A stretch of DNA of 64,000 nt. It comes from Datisca glomerata (Eukaryota; Streptophyta; Magnoliopsida; Cucurbitales; Datiscaceae). Under the pieces are notes generated by a model that ran no database searches, had not been told where the DNA came from, and worked only from the letters and a program-made list of their open reading frames with translations. Location: positions 248,001 to 312,000 of the forward strand of contig QANY01009002.1 of the NCBI GenBank assembly GCA_003255025.1, written 5' to 3'. This document shows, piece after piece, positions 47,495 through 60,841 of this stretch. A program made the position numbers and the translations under genes. Numbering within the stretch: position 1 is the stretch's first letter; each line of letters starts with the position of its first letter.

Positions 47495-50400
47495 TTATAT
47501 TTCGCATTTAGATTTTTTGCAATTTCTATGTCTCCAGTTGGCACGCAAACATAATCTTATGGAAGCTGTTTTGGAAAAAGAAAAATAATAGAAAAAATGT
47601 TATATGGAAGGTTGCAAAAATGTCACTATATTTGAGATGTTTAAAGAAAATCTTTGTATTTTAATTTTAAAATTTTAAAAATATTCTTAAATATTTCAGC
47701 GACAGAAAATGCATGTTATCTTTTGATAATCATTAAACTAAGACAGTTTGAGAAATAAATCAAAGGACTTTGTAGCAAGGGTTGTTTTTGTTTGAAATTT
47801 TTTTATATGCTCTTTTTGTCCTAAGAAAATTGTGATCATTGAATTTCAGATCATATACAGATAAGGACTTACTATAATCAATTAAACTAACTGTTATGTT
47901 TAATATTTTATATATTTGATAACTACTATTACGTACTAATAGTTATCGCGAGAAACTATACTTGAAAGTGTTATTTGACTAATAATTATTACATAGCACT
48001 ACAGTATTCAACACTACTATGATATTGCATGGCGAGAAACCATACATTCATGTCAGACTTAAAAAAATTCTTATTATACGCGTAACACGGGACAACGTAC
48101 ACTGTCAACTCATAATAATGATAAGCATCACAATACTACATAATACTTTTTCATTTAATATTACAGACTTCTTTTCCATTGAGAGGTAAATATTGTGAGC
48201 TAATATATAATAACTTTAATTCATAATATGCTTATGAAGATAAACAATGCTCTCAAACTTAATTTTTACGAGAATGTCATTTAGCATTATGACGTTGATC
48301 ATTATTATGACGAATGTAGTGATAATAGGTGCGGTCTAATATCACATGTAACATGCAGTTAAATGATGAAAAAAATATTATTATATTATGACATAGGTTC
48401 AAAGTTATTTGTTAGGTACGTTTTCATATCATAACGGTATTATGAAATCTCTAAATTTCTAATAATAGTTGGTTATAGTAAATGGAGACACATAGTACTA
48501 ACATTATCAAATTCAACTAGTCAATTGTATTAAATTATTTAAAATAGTATTGGCACAAAATATTTTAGAGAAGCAAATAGCAAACAAGTGAAATTGTGTT
48601 TTAAACCAAGGAAATGTGGGCTCCTCATGTGTTCTGTCCAAAAAACAAAGGACGACAAAGATTAGGGCAAGACAAACATTTTTTCGGACTTAACATAATA
48701 TAACAACACCATTTTCAACATTTGGCATATGATTGAAACATTAGTCAACATGAATAATCTTAGATCATAATTACCCAAAAAATTACCTCCTTACAAGATC
48801 ACATATTTCATCAAATTAAGCTTTGTGTGTGGATTGAAGTTGGTAGCCAGCTTATGCATCCTTTGTCCATCTATTTTCTCTCTCTCTCTAGTCTTCTATA
48901 GAGAGAAAATAATTATTGTTACCATACTGTAAATCATATGATACTAAAGATCATAACACTCATATTCATGATTTGCTATCCATAAAAACCAAAACACATC
49001 TAATCACTTAACCTCTTAATTATATTACTCTTACTTATTATATTCGAAGAGGTGATGTTTTGCTAATCGAAGCTGTTAATTTTCGTGAAATGAACAAATC
49101 AGCTCGACACATCTTTTTAGTAACTAACATAATTTTTTTTTTCAAATTTAACTGATCTACATCGTTAAAATATTGTGAACATTTAAACATAATCTCCCTC
49201 GCTTTCATCAATCTTTCCTTTCTGATAATGTTTCATTGAAGAAAATCAGTGTAATCATGAAGAGAGCTATTGCATTTCCTGTGAGTAATAAGGTGAGCAA
49301 AACTTAGAAAGCAAATTCCATTAATATGTAAAGCAGCATAACTCTTAACAACCCATAAGTTGGAACAGGCTTCATGTACCAAGTTCAATGAAAAGAGAAG
49401 AGAGAGAGAGTTAATAGATGAGCTGTAGATAATGACCATATTACCAATGTAAAACCTTATTATTTACATCAACCAATGATGCTTAACTTTTTAACCAAGT
49501 AAAGTCAACGAATTGTCTACTTTTCAAATTTTCAGCTTTTTGAAATAGTGGTAGGTCTTCATACTGTGTGGTTAAAATTGGAAAATTGAAATGAGATGGA
49601 CCCAGTAGATCTAGATTATTAGAATTAATTTCAGTGGTCTAATTCTGTTCATCTCAATTCTGGAAGAACTGAAGATGATAGTATTTGGTAGATCTGAACC
49701 GTTGAACAGAAAATTAATAATCCGATCATCTCGATACAAAAGTAATTGATTTTAAGTGATTATGAACAGTTGAAAAATGTATTAACCACTTAGATGGTAA
49801 ACGATCAAAAGCTGAAACAAATAGTTCAGAAAAGGTTTGCCGTACATTATGTTTTATCCAAAATTAGCTGGAAAATTACTGTCATAATCAGTGATGAAAC
49901 TTAGAAATATTTTCAACTCTGTGGGTCTCTCCTCTCTACTATGTGGCTCCTAATATTGAAATCTGTCCTCTAAAGAAATCACTTAACACATTATATTGTA
50001 AATTGAATTTGAAACTCATTACTAAACAAGCTTTTACATTATATGTGCACGAAAAATATTTTTTAAAAATACACACTCGTAGAAATATCATATTTCATGG
50101 AATGACCTGTTAATCTTAGAATAGTGAAAGAGGGGTCTACTGTTGATATGACACAGAGAAAACGATGAAAGTCGTATCAATTCATCATTGTTAGATAGAC
50201 TTATCCTTAAATCGTTTATGCCAATATTTTAGAGGAAAACATACGTGATAGGTTGAGACAATCAATTGAATCATTACATTAATCTAACTGAAGAGTAACT
50301 AGACAGGAATGAAATATTATATTTAGCGATTAGCATATTGTATTGTTTATAAGTGACAAAACATTGTTACTTTCTTTGTTTTCTGAATTCATGAAATAGA

Positions 50401-50656
50401 CAGATCCTAAACATCAACAACAGGATCATACATCAGGAAGAGCTAAGCGATGCAACCAAACATTTGACAAAAAAGGAATACAGCAAAGCTTTCAAAGCAG
50501 CTTCAACTAACAAGCTTTTTGGAAAAAAGCGATTATGTAGTGTAATTGATATTATTAGAATTCATAATTTGTAGTTAGGCTAAACAGGAGATACTCATGT
50601 CTAGTCTCAATGACTTAACAAGCAACGGCCCAAATCGGTTTTAAAATATAAAAAAT

Positions 50657-50690
<34 letters not shown>

Positions 50691-51400
50691 CAAATTGATC
50701 TGAATGTTTACTTTTTGAAACATATCGGCTTAATGGTGGGTGTTTTCTTTAACTTTATTAAATTACTATGACTATGGCTCACATGGGCTTGACCATAATT
50801 AAGGAGTTGAGGATACTTGTCTAAATGAAAGTGACACGCTGACTCTGACTCCACTTGACTTTCCCAAAACTAACTCTAACTAGTAACTACTCTGTCTCTA
50901 AAAAATTATGGTAGTCGTTGAGGTCTAACTATAGTAAATTCAATGAAAAAGAAGTTGGGAGAGTTTGAGGATAAGCAGATTTAACATCTAATTTATATGA
51001 TGCGATGAGGCATTTTACCTGTAGTTTTTTGTATTACTTTCGTAATCTTAAAAAATCTTCTTTTAGAATTTTTAAGGTGAACATCTACTATCCTCCTACA
51101 TTTAGAAAAAAATGGTGTATAATATTTACTATGAATCATAACAAATATGTAACTTTTTAACTTATATATATATAGTTTTAATTAAGATAAAAAAACTCAT
51201 ATTTTGGATGTGTTGTAATCATGGAATCACTGAATCTTGTTAATGATCAAATGTCCTTTAATAATAAAGCAAATATGAGAACAAACACGTTTAAGATATC
51301 GTAGTTTCTCTTATTTAATGAGGAATATATTGGTTAATGACTATGTGTGCACTTGAACATATGAATGAGATAGAATTTGGTTTATAATTTACGGAAATTA
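47462..51400. other. Intergenic sequence upstream of the cyclin gene
   Basis: Starts with a TA run (47462-47490) and holds another at about 50659-50687. It is AT-rich with only small frames. No gene, RNA gene or element end was recognised. It would include distal promoter sequence of the cyclin. Confidence 0.4.
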
Positions 51401-52391
51401 TTGCAGATATCCCCTTTTAAAAATAACTAGCAACAATGACATTTAGTTATAGTACATATAAAATTACCTTAATTAAGTTTAAGGTTTTTTAAATATTGAA
51501 GTTACTATTTTACCCTTAATAACTATTTTCTATTAAAAAATAAATAAAAAAACTAAAACTAAAAGGGGCGTTAAATTAGCCTTCATACCATCTTCTTCAA
51601 CCTCCACTATAAATGTTCATTGGGTGTTTCCAATCAAATTTGCAATTAAAAAATTTCAAGGTTTTCATAATTTTCCTTCTATTCTATAACATTTTACCTT
51701 GTTGAAAATAAATTTTAGTGGAATTTTGCTTCAAATATTTTACCCTCCCTTTAATCGACATCTCCTCCGATTTCATATTCACTGGTAAGCTTCAATAAAA
51801 TTTGATCGATTGTCGTACTTATTGCGTGACTTTGTCTCTCTCTCTCTCTTTTTATATTTTCTATTAGGCGAGCTACTGTAATACCTTTAATCGGTGATTC
51901 ACAACTCTCTTTCTACAGTTTCAGTATTAGGCTTCGTTTATAACTGCATAAAGAGGTATGTGTTTATCATTCTTTCTTTGTGTACCACGGATTAATTTTA
52001 ACCATGTGATTTTATTCTTATTTTAATATATAAACTTGTCCTACTAGCTAGGTTTTTATTGTCTATCACGTATAAATCTTGTTTATGTGATTTTATTCAT
52101 ATTATAATTTATAAATTAGTCCTTTAGCTAGGTTTAGGCATATATGACTCATAATTACTATTCTTGACCATGTATATATATTAATATTAATTTAATAACT
52201 TGTCTTTATTTTAGGTTGAGTTATGTAAGTCTATAAGTGCCAAATCAAATGAGTGCTTCTATATTAAGTTGATAAAATATAAAAGAATTTTTGGTGTTCA
52301 ATAAAACAAATTTGTTGATTTCATGTCGTTTTATCCCCATATGTATTGTAATAGAGGTGATTTACTTTTGGTGTAGTGGAACATTTTTCAT

Positions 52392-54700
52392 ATGTCAATC
52401 CCTATTGTTGTCTTGTATCATCGGCATTGGAATGTTGCCAAGCAATTTGTTGATTATAAAATGAAATCATTATTGATTGATGAGAACTCAAACTATAATG
52501 ATTTGATTGGTTTGTTGGTGTCAAACATTGGTTTAGAAGCTCAAGAAATTTAGTTATATGTAAATTTAGAATATGGTGCTTTGGAGATTAAGGATGACTC
52601 GGGTGTTAAGTGATACTTGGCGCTGATTAAGAATGAGAAGGGATTAAATTATCCTTTAATGGTCTCCAGTTTTGTTAATAGTACAAGCATGATTCAAGAA
52701 GCTGCTGATGTAGCACATTCAGTTACTCATGTCGGCTCATCTTCATCTATGGTTGTTGAATCAATAGCAAATGATGATATTTTTGTCGAGGATATAGATG
52801 TAGAGAATTTACCTCCATCTTTTGTTATTAGGAAACAACAGATTTTTTCTAGTAAGGACGTGTTGATAAAAGAATTGAAGGTTATTGCATTGAGGGCCAA
52901 TTTTGATATAGAACTGTAAAGTCTAATTGTTCTCGTTTGTTCTTTGTTGTGTGCACGAGAATTGTATATGGTACTTTCGTGCTACATGTTTTGATGATAG
53001 TGATCTCTGGATTGTTCGTAAGTATGTTAATGACCATAGTTGCTCTTTGGCGGTTGTGCATAGTCGTCATCATCAAGCAACTTCTTCAATCATTAGTGAG
53101 TTTATTAAGAGTAGGTACATGAGTGGTGTTGAGGATAGTACTACTCCTAAGGACATTGTAGATTATATGCGTAACAAACATGGAGTGGAAATAAGCTATT
53201 AAAGCATTAAGAGCAAAACATGCAGCATTGGAGTTGATTCGTGGATCTTCAGAAGAGTCATATGCAGTTCTTTCTACATATTGTATTGCTTTGAAAGAGA
53301 ATAATCCTGGTAAGTAAAGTCTTGCCTAATATCTGCTTAGGCAATGTTTCTATGAACATAGTTGTCGTTCATTTAATGTTTTTGTTGTAAGCACTGTAAC
53401 CTTTCTTGATGCTGATGATGATGATGATGTTTCAAGTACTTTTTATGGCTTTGGGTGGCTCTATTATTGGTAGTCAGCATTGTAGGCCGGTTATTATTTT
53501 AGCTGGTACATTTTTGAAGTGCAAATATTTTGGAACTCTTTTAGTTGCTTCCATGTTAGATGAAAATGATCAAATATTTCCTCTAGCATTTAGAGTAGTT
53601 GATACTAAAAACGATGGATCTTGGGCATGATTTCTTCAGAAGCTTCAATGTGCATATGGAGATCGTGAGTAACTTGTGTTTGTATCTGATCAGCATTGTA
53701 GTATATCTGAAGTTGTGGCTAAAGCATTTCCTGATGTGAAACATGGGTATTGTATGCATCACTTGTTGATGAACGTTAAGTCGACTTGGAAAAGTTCAGC
53801 TATTGATAGCATTTTTTATTTGTGTGCTAAGGCGTATCGTTTAGTTGATTTTGAGTGATATATGTGAAATTAAAATCGATTGGTCCAGGCATTTAGAGCT
53901 ATCTAGAGGGTATTGGCTATGAGAGTTGGGCGCATTCTCATTTTGTTAGATGAAGATATAATATAATGGCCTCTAATATAGCTGAAAGCATAAATGCTCT
54001 TTTCAAGGATGCTAGAGAATTGCATGTTGGGTATTTCATTGAACATATTAGGGCAAAGTTGCAAGAATGGTTTTATGATTGAAGGACGATTGCTAGTTAC
54101 ACCATTACCTCATTAACTAAGTGGGCTGAAAGTGAGTTATGGTTGATGTTTACTAGGGGACGTAACATGTTGGTAAGTTCATTTTTTATTTGTTTGAAGT
54201 TTAATCTTTTATTTCAAAATTTTATATGTTATTGTTACGTTTTTTTTTCTCTTTCAGGTATTGTTGGTGGACATTAATAAGTTTCAAGTTGTGGATGGTT
54301 CTATCACTATATTGTGCATTTGCAAGGTAGGACTTGTATGTGCAGAATACGGGATTTAGATGAGTTGCCTTGTATACATACTTGTGCGTTTTTTTCTCAT
54401 AGGTGCATGAATCCTTACCCCTTATGTTTGTAATTATTACTTTAAGAATGAACTATTTGCAGCATACACTTCAAATATTAATCTCGTTGGAAATATATTT
54501 GAGTGGAATTTATAATCGGAAGTGCAAGAAGATGATGTTAGACCACCGATAGTTAGGCGTCAGCCTGGGAGGCCTAGAAAGAGGAGGACTCTATCTATTG
54601 GTAAAAAGAATAAGGTGAAATGTGGTTCGTGTGACCGTTTGGTCATAATAAAAGGAAGTGCAAGAACCCAAAAAATGTAGCAGCTAGTTCTTCTCGTTGA
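52392..54700 (+). pseudogene. MuDR-type (MULE) transposase, broken
   Basis: It starts ATG at 52392 (MSIPIVVLYHRHWNVAKQFV, NYNDLIGLLVSNIGLEAQE), with in-frame stops at about 52551 and 52611. The N-terminal DUF/PB1-like part and MuDR DNA-binding part follow (CIWYFRATCFDDSDLWIVRK, NDHSCSLAVVHSRHHQATSS, DIVDYMRNKHGVEISY). The MULE domain reads MALGGSIIGSQHCRPVIILA, GTFLKCKYFGTLLVASMLD, FVSDQHCSISEVVAKAFPD and HGYCMHHLLMNVK. A SWIM zinc finger (RTCMCRIRDLDELPCIHTCA) lies near 54328-54392. A CCHC knuckle near 54618 is frameshifted. The first catalytic aspartate, normally in DGTF, is alanine (AGTF). Several stops and shifts are present. MULE transposases cut and paste Mutator DNA in the nucleus. This copy is non-functional. 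Confidence 0.88.
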
Positions 54701-54744
54701 AAATGTCCTGTTTTTTACAATTTATTTACTGTTTTATGTTTTGG

Positions 54745-55095
54745 AAGAAGGAGAAACTTTGCACCACACTCTTAGTGTTTCTTTTATTCTAAATAGAAAA
54801 TGTATCTAGTTAAATATATGTTTACGGGTCTTAAACATATATTTAACGTATTGAGTTGAAGATGATGCCTACTTTGTTTCTTCCTATTATGTTTTTTTTC
54901 GTTGACAATGTATGTACTCTTTTGATGCATTGAGTTGGAGATGATGTACTTTGTTTCTACCTATTATGCTTTCTTTTCGTTGACAATTTATGTACTCTTT
55001 TGAAATAGGAGAACTATCAGCATCATACTCTTGCTATCTCTTTTATTTTGAATAAATACTTGTTAGGTTACATATATGTTTACGGCTTGTAAACA
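54745..55095. repeat. Tandem duplication downstream of the transposase
   Basis: A unit with GAGTTGRAGATGATG, TTCGTTGACAATKTATGTACTCTTTT recurs at 54853-54931 and 54932-55006. The flanking text at 54745-54840 (ending ATATGTTTACGGGTCTTAAAC) recurs at 54999-55095 (ending ATATGTTTACGGCTTGTAAAC). Copies are diverged, so the duplication is old. Confidence 0.75.
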
Positions 55096-56155
55096 CTTTG
55101 TTAATCAGAGATGCAATGGACTTTGCTTCATATTTGTTTCTGCCTATTTCTTTATAATAAATATAGATTTATAAGTTGTAGTTAATCTTGATATTGCTTC
55201 AACAATAAATTTTTTGTTACTTATATGTTAGAAAAATTGTAGTAGAGTTTTTGACATATAAGTTATGGATATATGACACTAGGATACTTATAAAGCATAT
55301 TGTAAAATTGAAGAGGAAATAAAGTTATTCTTTTCTAAATAGAAGCAACCAAAGCATTTTCAAGTCATAACAAGCCATAAAAAGTAACATTCAATTACTA
55401 ATTACTCATAATCTTACAAAATTTAACTAATTGATATCCAAATAAAGTAGTTCTCAATCTTCATCAAAACATCAATGAAGACTAGTCATCTACCCCATCT
55501 AATTCATATCTAACATTCAAATATTATTTGAAACATCCTAACATTCATAGATCCAAATATCCAAAAAATTATGTATGTCTTTTTAAACTTTTCAAATATA
55601 CCAAACAATTTTCATAATCTTTTCTAGATATTGCCTTGTTTCTTGTGAAAGAAGATCAAAGGTAGGTGGCTCAATTATGAGGACTTTTTGCATAGGGGGC
55701 TCAACTTTGTCAGGTTGTGTTGCTTTGGTCTCTCATTGTCTGCTGTTGTCCCAAATATTGTTGTGTATGGAAAGTTCAAAATTGGAGATGGCTTTATTAG
55801 CCTCTTTAATTGAAATCTCTTTTTTCTCGTGCAATTTAATGAGCTTCATTTTTTGTTTGTTTTTCTTCATTCAAAGATTCAAAATATTAATTTTTTTATC
55901 CAAGATTCAAAATAATAATAATAAGTAATCAAAATGTTATGTAAACATGATTTCTACAATCTGTTAAATAATTGTTTACAGACTTGCGTAATTCATTATT
56001 TCCTTGTTGTGTATTACTATTCCCCTCTCTGATTTTTCAGCAGCAGGAATCTAAAATCCAGCAGAAAATAAGTTCAAAATAATGAGTTAAGAGATATATT
56101 TATTGATCACTAAAATGAATAATCATTTTTTTAAAAATGAGTTAACTAAAGATAC
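55096..56155. other. Spacer between the two MULE genes, nothing recognised
   Basis: AT-rich with no frame that I can assign. A plus-strand frame at 55677-55928 has no motif. Confidence 0.35.
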
Positions 56156-56159
56156 TATT

Positions 56160-58470
56160 CACATGATATAAAAAAGTTATTTACCAACTTAATTCATTGT
56201 TACGGTCTCTGTCAATATCTCTTTCCCCTTGCCTAAATTTCTAATAACATTAACCTGCACTCATAAGTTTTAAAGGAGACTCAGATTTATTATTAAGTGT
56301 CATAAATTTAAAACTATATCACTTGATGGCAAATACTAAAATCACTAGAAAACATATTTTTTTTGTAAAGATATTATTTAGAACGTGTAAAATATATATT
56401 TGCTGACTTACTTCCTCCGTTACAGTTTCGGTTTGCTTTTTTCCCCTAACTTTTGCATCATACTCAACTTGCACTCATAAGTTTATACAATATTTTCAGC
56501 AATATTATTCAAACTCATTTATACTAAAACTAATTGATGTATTACTAGTCTATTTCAAGAACATACATTTCTAGACTTACATTGTCCTTTTGATGTTGAT
56601 TGAGACTTTTTCCTCCAGAGCCCACAACTTCATTTTTATCCTGTTTTACATTTTGTACAAGTAATTTTCGTACATTAGTAAACATTTTTTCTGATGATAT
56701 GTTAACAATTTACTTATTGTTTATACTTACATTGTTCAGGTTTTCTCCATGTACTATTAGCGTCTCCATGTGGGAACCAACCGCTTCACATCCTTCATTG
56801 TAGAGTTTCACAATGTTCAACAATTTCCTTTATGCATCAGTTTTTAAAATTATGTTTCACCAAATGTTTGCCAGGACCAATCATAATTTGATTAAATATA
56901 TTACTTAAGCTTAGTTCACTAAACTTTTACTTCATGTATTTACTAACGGAATATTTATATATTGTGCATACTTACATTGTTTAAGTTTTCTGAATGTCCG
57001 ATTAGTGTCTCCATGTGAGAACCACCAACTTCATATCCTTCACCGTTGTATGCTTCACCCTTTTCTACATTTTCCTGAAAAATGTTCCTCTATTAATAGA
57101 TTTCAATAGTATTTTGTTAATAATATTATGATTTTTCATACCTATTCATCTTCTTTCTTGTTGGTTGTTTTGATCAAATTGTTGATCAGTTGTCGCATTT
57201 CACTAAATTCTTGAATCATCATTGTTGTCATGCTTGACATTTTCTCAGAAATCTCAATATCAGATTTCTCCAAGGCCTCCAACTTGTCTACCATATTTTT
57301 CATATCAAGTTCCACCCCAATGTTTGGTTGGATAGGTGTACGTATTATATTCATAAAATAGTCTGTAGTGGGCTCTCCACTTCTTGTGTCTTCTTTTATA
57401 TTTTGATTTAAAGCTTGCCTTCTTTTGGTGAAGAGACTCATGTACGTGGCTGCCCATTCTTCTTCAGTTGGTTGCAATGGTTTGACTTGAAACAATAATT
57501 ATTTTTTAATGCTAGTTACATATTTGCTTGAATAAATCAAAACTACAATTCAAAAATTAATAATGCAAATAAATTTGTTGTAAATATATGTTAGTCACAT
57601 AGGGGTTCCTAAAAATGTATTTTTATAATGCTCTCCAATTTGTGAATGCTTGATTCCCAATTCCATAGGCGCGGAAGTCTATTCCTCACTTTTGTTGCAT
57701 ATTTTGCAGGTCCATCAGATATAGATGGCAGGACCTCGTTCGCCCATATGGTGCTCCTTTTGCATCGCGGGGGGATCCTCCCAATGGTGCTCCTTTTGCA
57801 TCGCGGGAGTCAACAAACTTTTGTATGAACTCAAGTGTGAGATCATATGAAAGTCGCCCCCATGGGAAACTGTTGAACATCTCATCATCATCAACTATCT
57901 TCAAATGATCTATACTTATCTTTGTATTTTCATGTTTTGGTATGAGCAAGGTTTCTAAACAGTATATTTTCGCCAATTTTACCTTGCTATCACTTTGGTC
58001 ACGCCGAAGTGCAATGAAGATCATAGTTAGATTTTCCTAGAGTTATTTCTCTTATTATTGTAATATTTCTCTATTATCTCACCCTCTGGCAACATGTTCC
58101 TTCATCCAATCGGGTATGAGCCACAATTAAACCTCATCACCAACGAGAAATCCTTTAAGCTGAACTTAATTATATTACCCTCCAGGTTGAAGAGTACTTC
58201 GTCATCTCTGTTGTTCTTGCACTATCTTCTCAAAAGATGTACCATAAGTTGTGAAGAAAACTTGCTCACCTTCAAGTCCAGCAAGTCACCAATACAACTT
58301 TCTTTGAACTTCTTTGCTTGGATGAGATTCAATGATCTTTTTAATGTTGTTATGATGGATGGATTTGAATATAAAACTATGCGCTGCAAAGGATTCCATT
58401 TTGATCTTGGGATTAAAAATGCCCATTCCTACAATGTTGAAAATAACAATTATTTATTTTTAATATGATT
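56160..58470 (-). pseudogene. DUF1985-type gene of the Mutator element, broken, with repeated small exons
   Basis: In the minus strand, 58420-58090 reads in two frames as SHPSKEVQRKLYW, GDLLDLKVSKFSSQLMVHLL, DEVLFNLEGNIIKFSLKDFS and NCGSYPIGW. 58024-57686 reads FIALRRDQSDSKVKLAKIYC, LKIVDDDEMFNSFPWGRLSY and DLTLEFIQKFVDSRDAK, the body of a DUF1985 domain. 57495-57142 then gives VKPLQPTEEEWAATYMSLF and a predicted coiled coil up to TNKKEDE. Stops and shifts break it. Further left (57074-56160) are short exon-like units (see separate entry). The Ulp1-like cysteine protease usually at the C-terminus was not found. Function of DUF1985 is unknown. Confidence 0.65.
56580..57074 (-). repeat. Repeated exon-like units in the DUF1985-type gene
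   Basis: On the minus strand, 57074-56976 is bounded by TTTTTCAG and GTAAGT and reads ENVEKGEAYNGEGYEVGGSH, METLIGHSENLNN. A second unit, ending at 56731, reads NEGCEAVGSHMETLIVHGEN, LNN with the same donor context AACAAT|GTAAGT. A third, more diverged, reads NEVVGSGGKSLNQHQKDN and ends at another GTAAGT near 56580. The spacing is about 150-250 bp. Confidence 0.65.
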
Positions 58471-60841
58471 AAATAATATACATATTGTTGACAACATGTT
58501 AACTATATGTTTACCAGGCATGTAATTGGTTTTAATCATATATGTACCTCATTTTATGTAAGCATTGGCTCTTGCTTGCCTCTATGTTAGTTGTCTTGTT
58601 CATTTTGATCAGATTCTTCATGACTTTCTTCTTCTTCAATATTATCACTTTCAACCTAACGAAACAATGATATTTAGTAATATAAATAGAAGAAATATAC
58701 AATTTTAATATTAGCGTGCCAGCATGTAAATTTATTATTATTACCTCATTATTTATGTTGTCCTCAGTTGTACTATTTAAAAAAGTCTCAAATGATTCTT
58801 TTTGGGAATCTAATATTTGGAATGTGGTTTCTTTTGATACCTTGCATTTTGCTTTTGAATATGTGACATTAATTTTTAACCTTAAGCTACATCTTTTTGA
58901 AGGGCTTTCTTCCTGTTATAAAATTTCAAAGTATAAAATATCTTTAGTAAAATAAGAATGTAAAATTTATGTAACCATTGTATCATGTTTACATATTTTT
59001 CCATCAAACTACAATGTGGCTAACATTAAATCATATATACATATATTGTCGTCTTTTCTCTGTCTCTTTGAAGATGACGATGAATCTTATCTTGTTTTCT
59101 TTGTTTTCCTTGAAGAATTTCTCTTCGAGACTTTCTTTTTTTTATCCTCTTTGAGTTTTGATTGCTGCATTTTCCAATCGCGTACATGATTTATGTTATT
59201 AACAAAAAATAAGCTACACATTTGTTTAAAACTCAAGGGAAGTCATGAAAATCATTAAAATTCAAATATGATGGCTACAAGTATTCTTAATAGTACTGTA
59301 AATAATATTTTTACCATCTATTAACATTATTTTTTACAATCGGTCTACAAGATCTTTAAGTGTATTGTAAACATTACTTTTATCATCTGTTAAAATTATT
59401 TTTACCATCTGTTAACATACGTAAATTGTATCATTGCTACATGCCAACATAATGAAGTCAGAATATTATAGTATGTCCTATTACTAGAATGATCAAAGGA
59501 TTTATAATAAGAAATGTGGTAAACGTTGTACCATTATTTTTTCATTAGTTAACATTATTTTCATGAGAAATAACAGAATCAACATCTAATTGTGATTTGA
59601 TTTTCATATAAAGCCATTCAATGTCAAATCTTCATCAGTTAAATATAATAGTAGCAACACAAAAGTTCATCTACTTCTTACAGAGGATTAAAATTCTCCA
59701 ACTGTAACAATAAGAATTACTTCATTAACATGAGCTACAACAACAATGATGAATCGAAAATAAAGCTAGTAGAACAATGATGAACCGAAACTACAACAAA
59801 TAGTAAAACACTCAAACAACAACATGCAATTTTCTCACTTCTAAAAGTCAATATTTTACTTCTATTGACTTTTCATGAAATATTCTTTCTACCAACACTA
59901 TGTGTAACTAATATAAACTATACTATAAATTATATTGTTATAATAAATTATAATTATCCTCATTAAAATGTTAGTGTCATTAAAATATAAGAAATGTCTA
60001 CTAATTAATTCATTAAATGAGTTAATTACTATCCTGGTATTTAATATTAAATTAAAAGGTAATTAAGAAAATTTTATAAGAAGATGAGAATAAAGTTGTC
60101 TAAAAATATTTTTTTCAACATCTTCACCTTTATAAATAGTAGGATAATTATAAAAAGATATTTTGACTTCTCTTTGTAAATTGTCTTATCAGATGAGGTT
60201 GACTCATGGTTATGTCCCTTCACTTAATTTAAGAGTACAAGTTCAACTAATTATAACTTATTTTTTTAATTATAAGATATATTTAATATAGAAATGAACA
60301 TGTGTAAACAAAAATATCTATGAAAATCTGAATTAAGGGAAAGAGACCAGTCTAATTTAATAGGAAAATTATGGGGTCACTTGTTTTATGGTACAATGAG
60401 GAAAGTGAAAGACATATCGAAGAAAAAGATGGAAACAAGAAAATGAGCGAAGATTTTGAATGAGGCACTAAGGCAGGATATTTCCATGGTCCTACACCCC
60501 TATTGATAAATATAAGTGCCGGCTTGGAAAGCTATTGTTAAGAAGATGAACACAAGATATTTAAATATATATTCTTCTCTTTCGATTTTGGATCACTACT
60601 TAAATTAAAAAAACATGAAAAAGATGATTGGTTGAAATCTTTAAAATATAACTAAGTGCTTCGTAGAACATTAAGAACATATGTTTAAGACTAAAAACAA
60701 ATTGCTTAGGGGTAAAGCATGACATGGTTCACAAGTGACTGAGTGATCTAGTCTCTTAGTAAGTAGAGATTGAGATCGAGAGCCGAAAGACAAGCACTTG
60801 AGGCGAACTCAAAGAAAGTGATAAAATACATTTTTAGACTC
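58471..60841. other. AT-rich tail of the MULE region and spacer
   Basis: A lysine/serine-rich short stretch on the minus strand near 59180-59050 may be an N-terminal exon of the DUF1985-type gene. From 59200 to 60840 I see no gene. Confidence 0.3.

Larger units (their letters stand above)
51400..60130. mobile_element. Mutator-like element (MULE) region, decayed; boundaries estimated
   Basis: The region contains a MuDR-type transposase pseudogene on + (52392-54700) and a DUF1985-type gene on - (about 56160-58470 and upstream). Such pairs occur in Kaonashi/CUMULE-type Mutator elements, where the second gene is Ulp1-protease-like. I could not match terminal inverted repeats. The limits are set by where coding-like and structured sequence starts and stops, so they are rough. 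Confidence 0.55.

Noticed and set aside
58094..58468. 124-codon + strand frame
   Set aside because: It is antisense to the DUF1985-type gene, which fits the minus strand with recognisable text.
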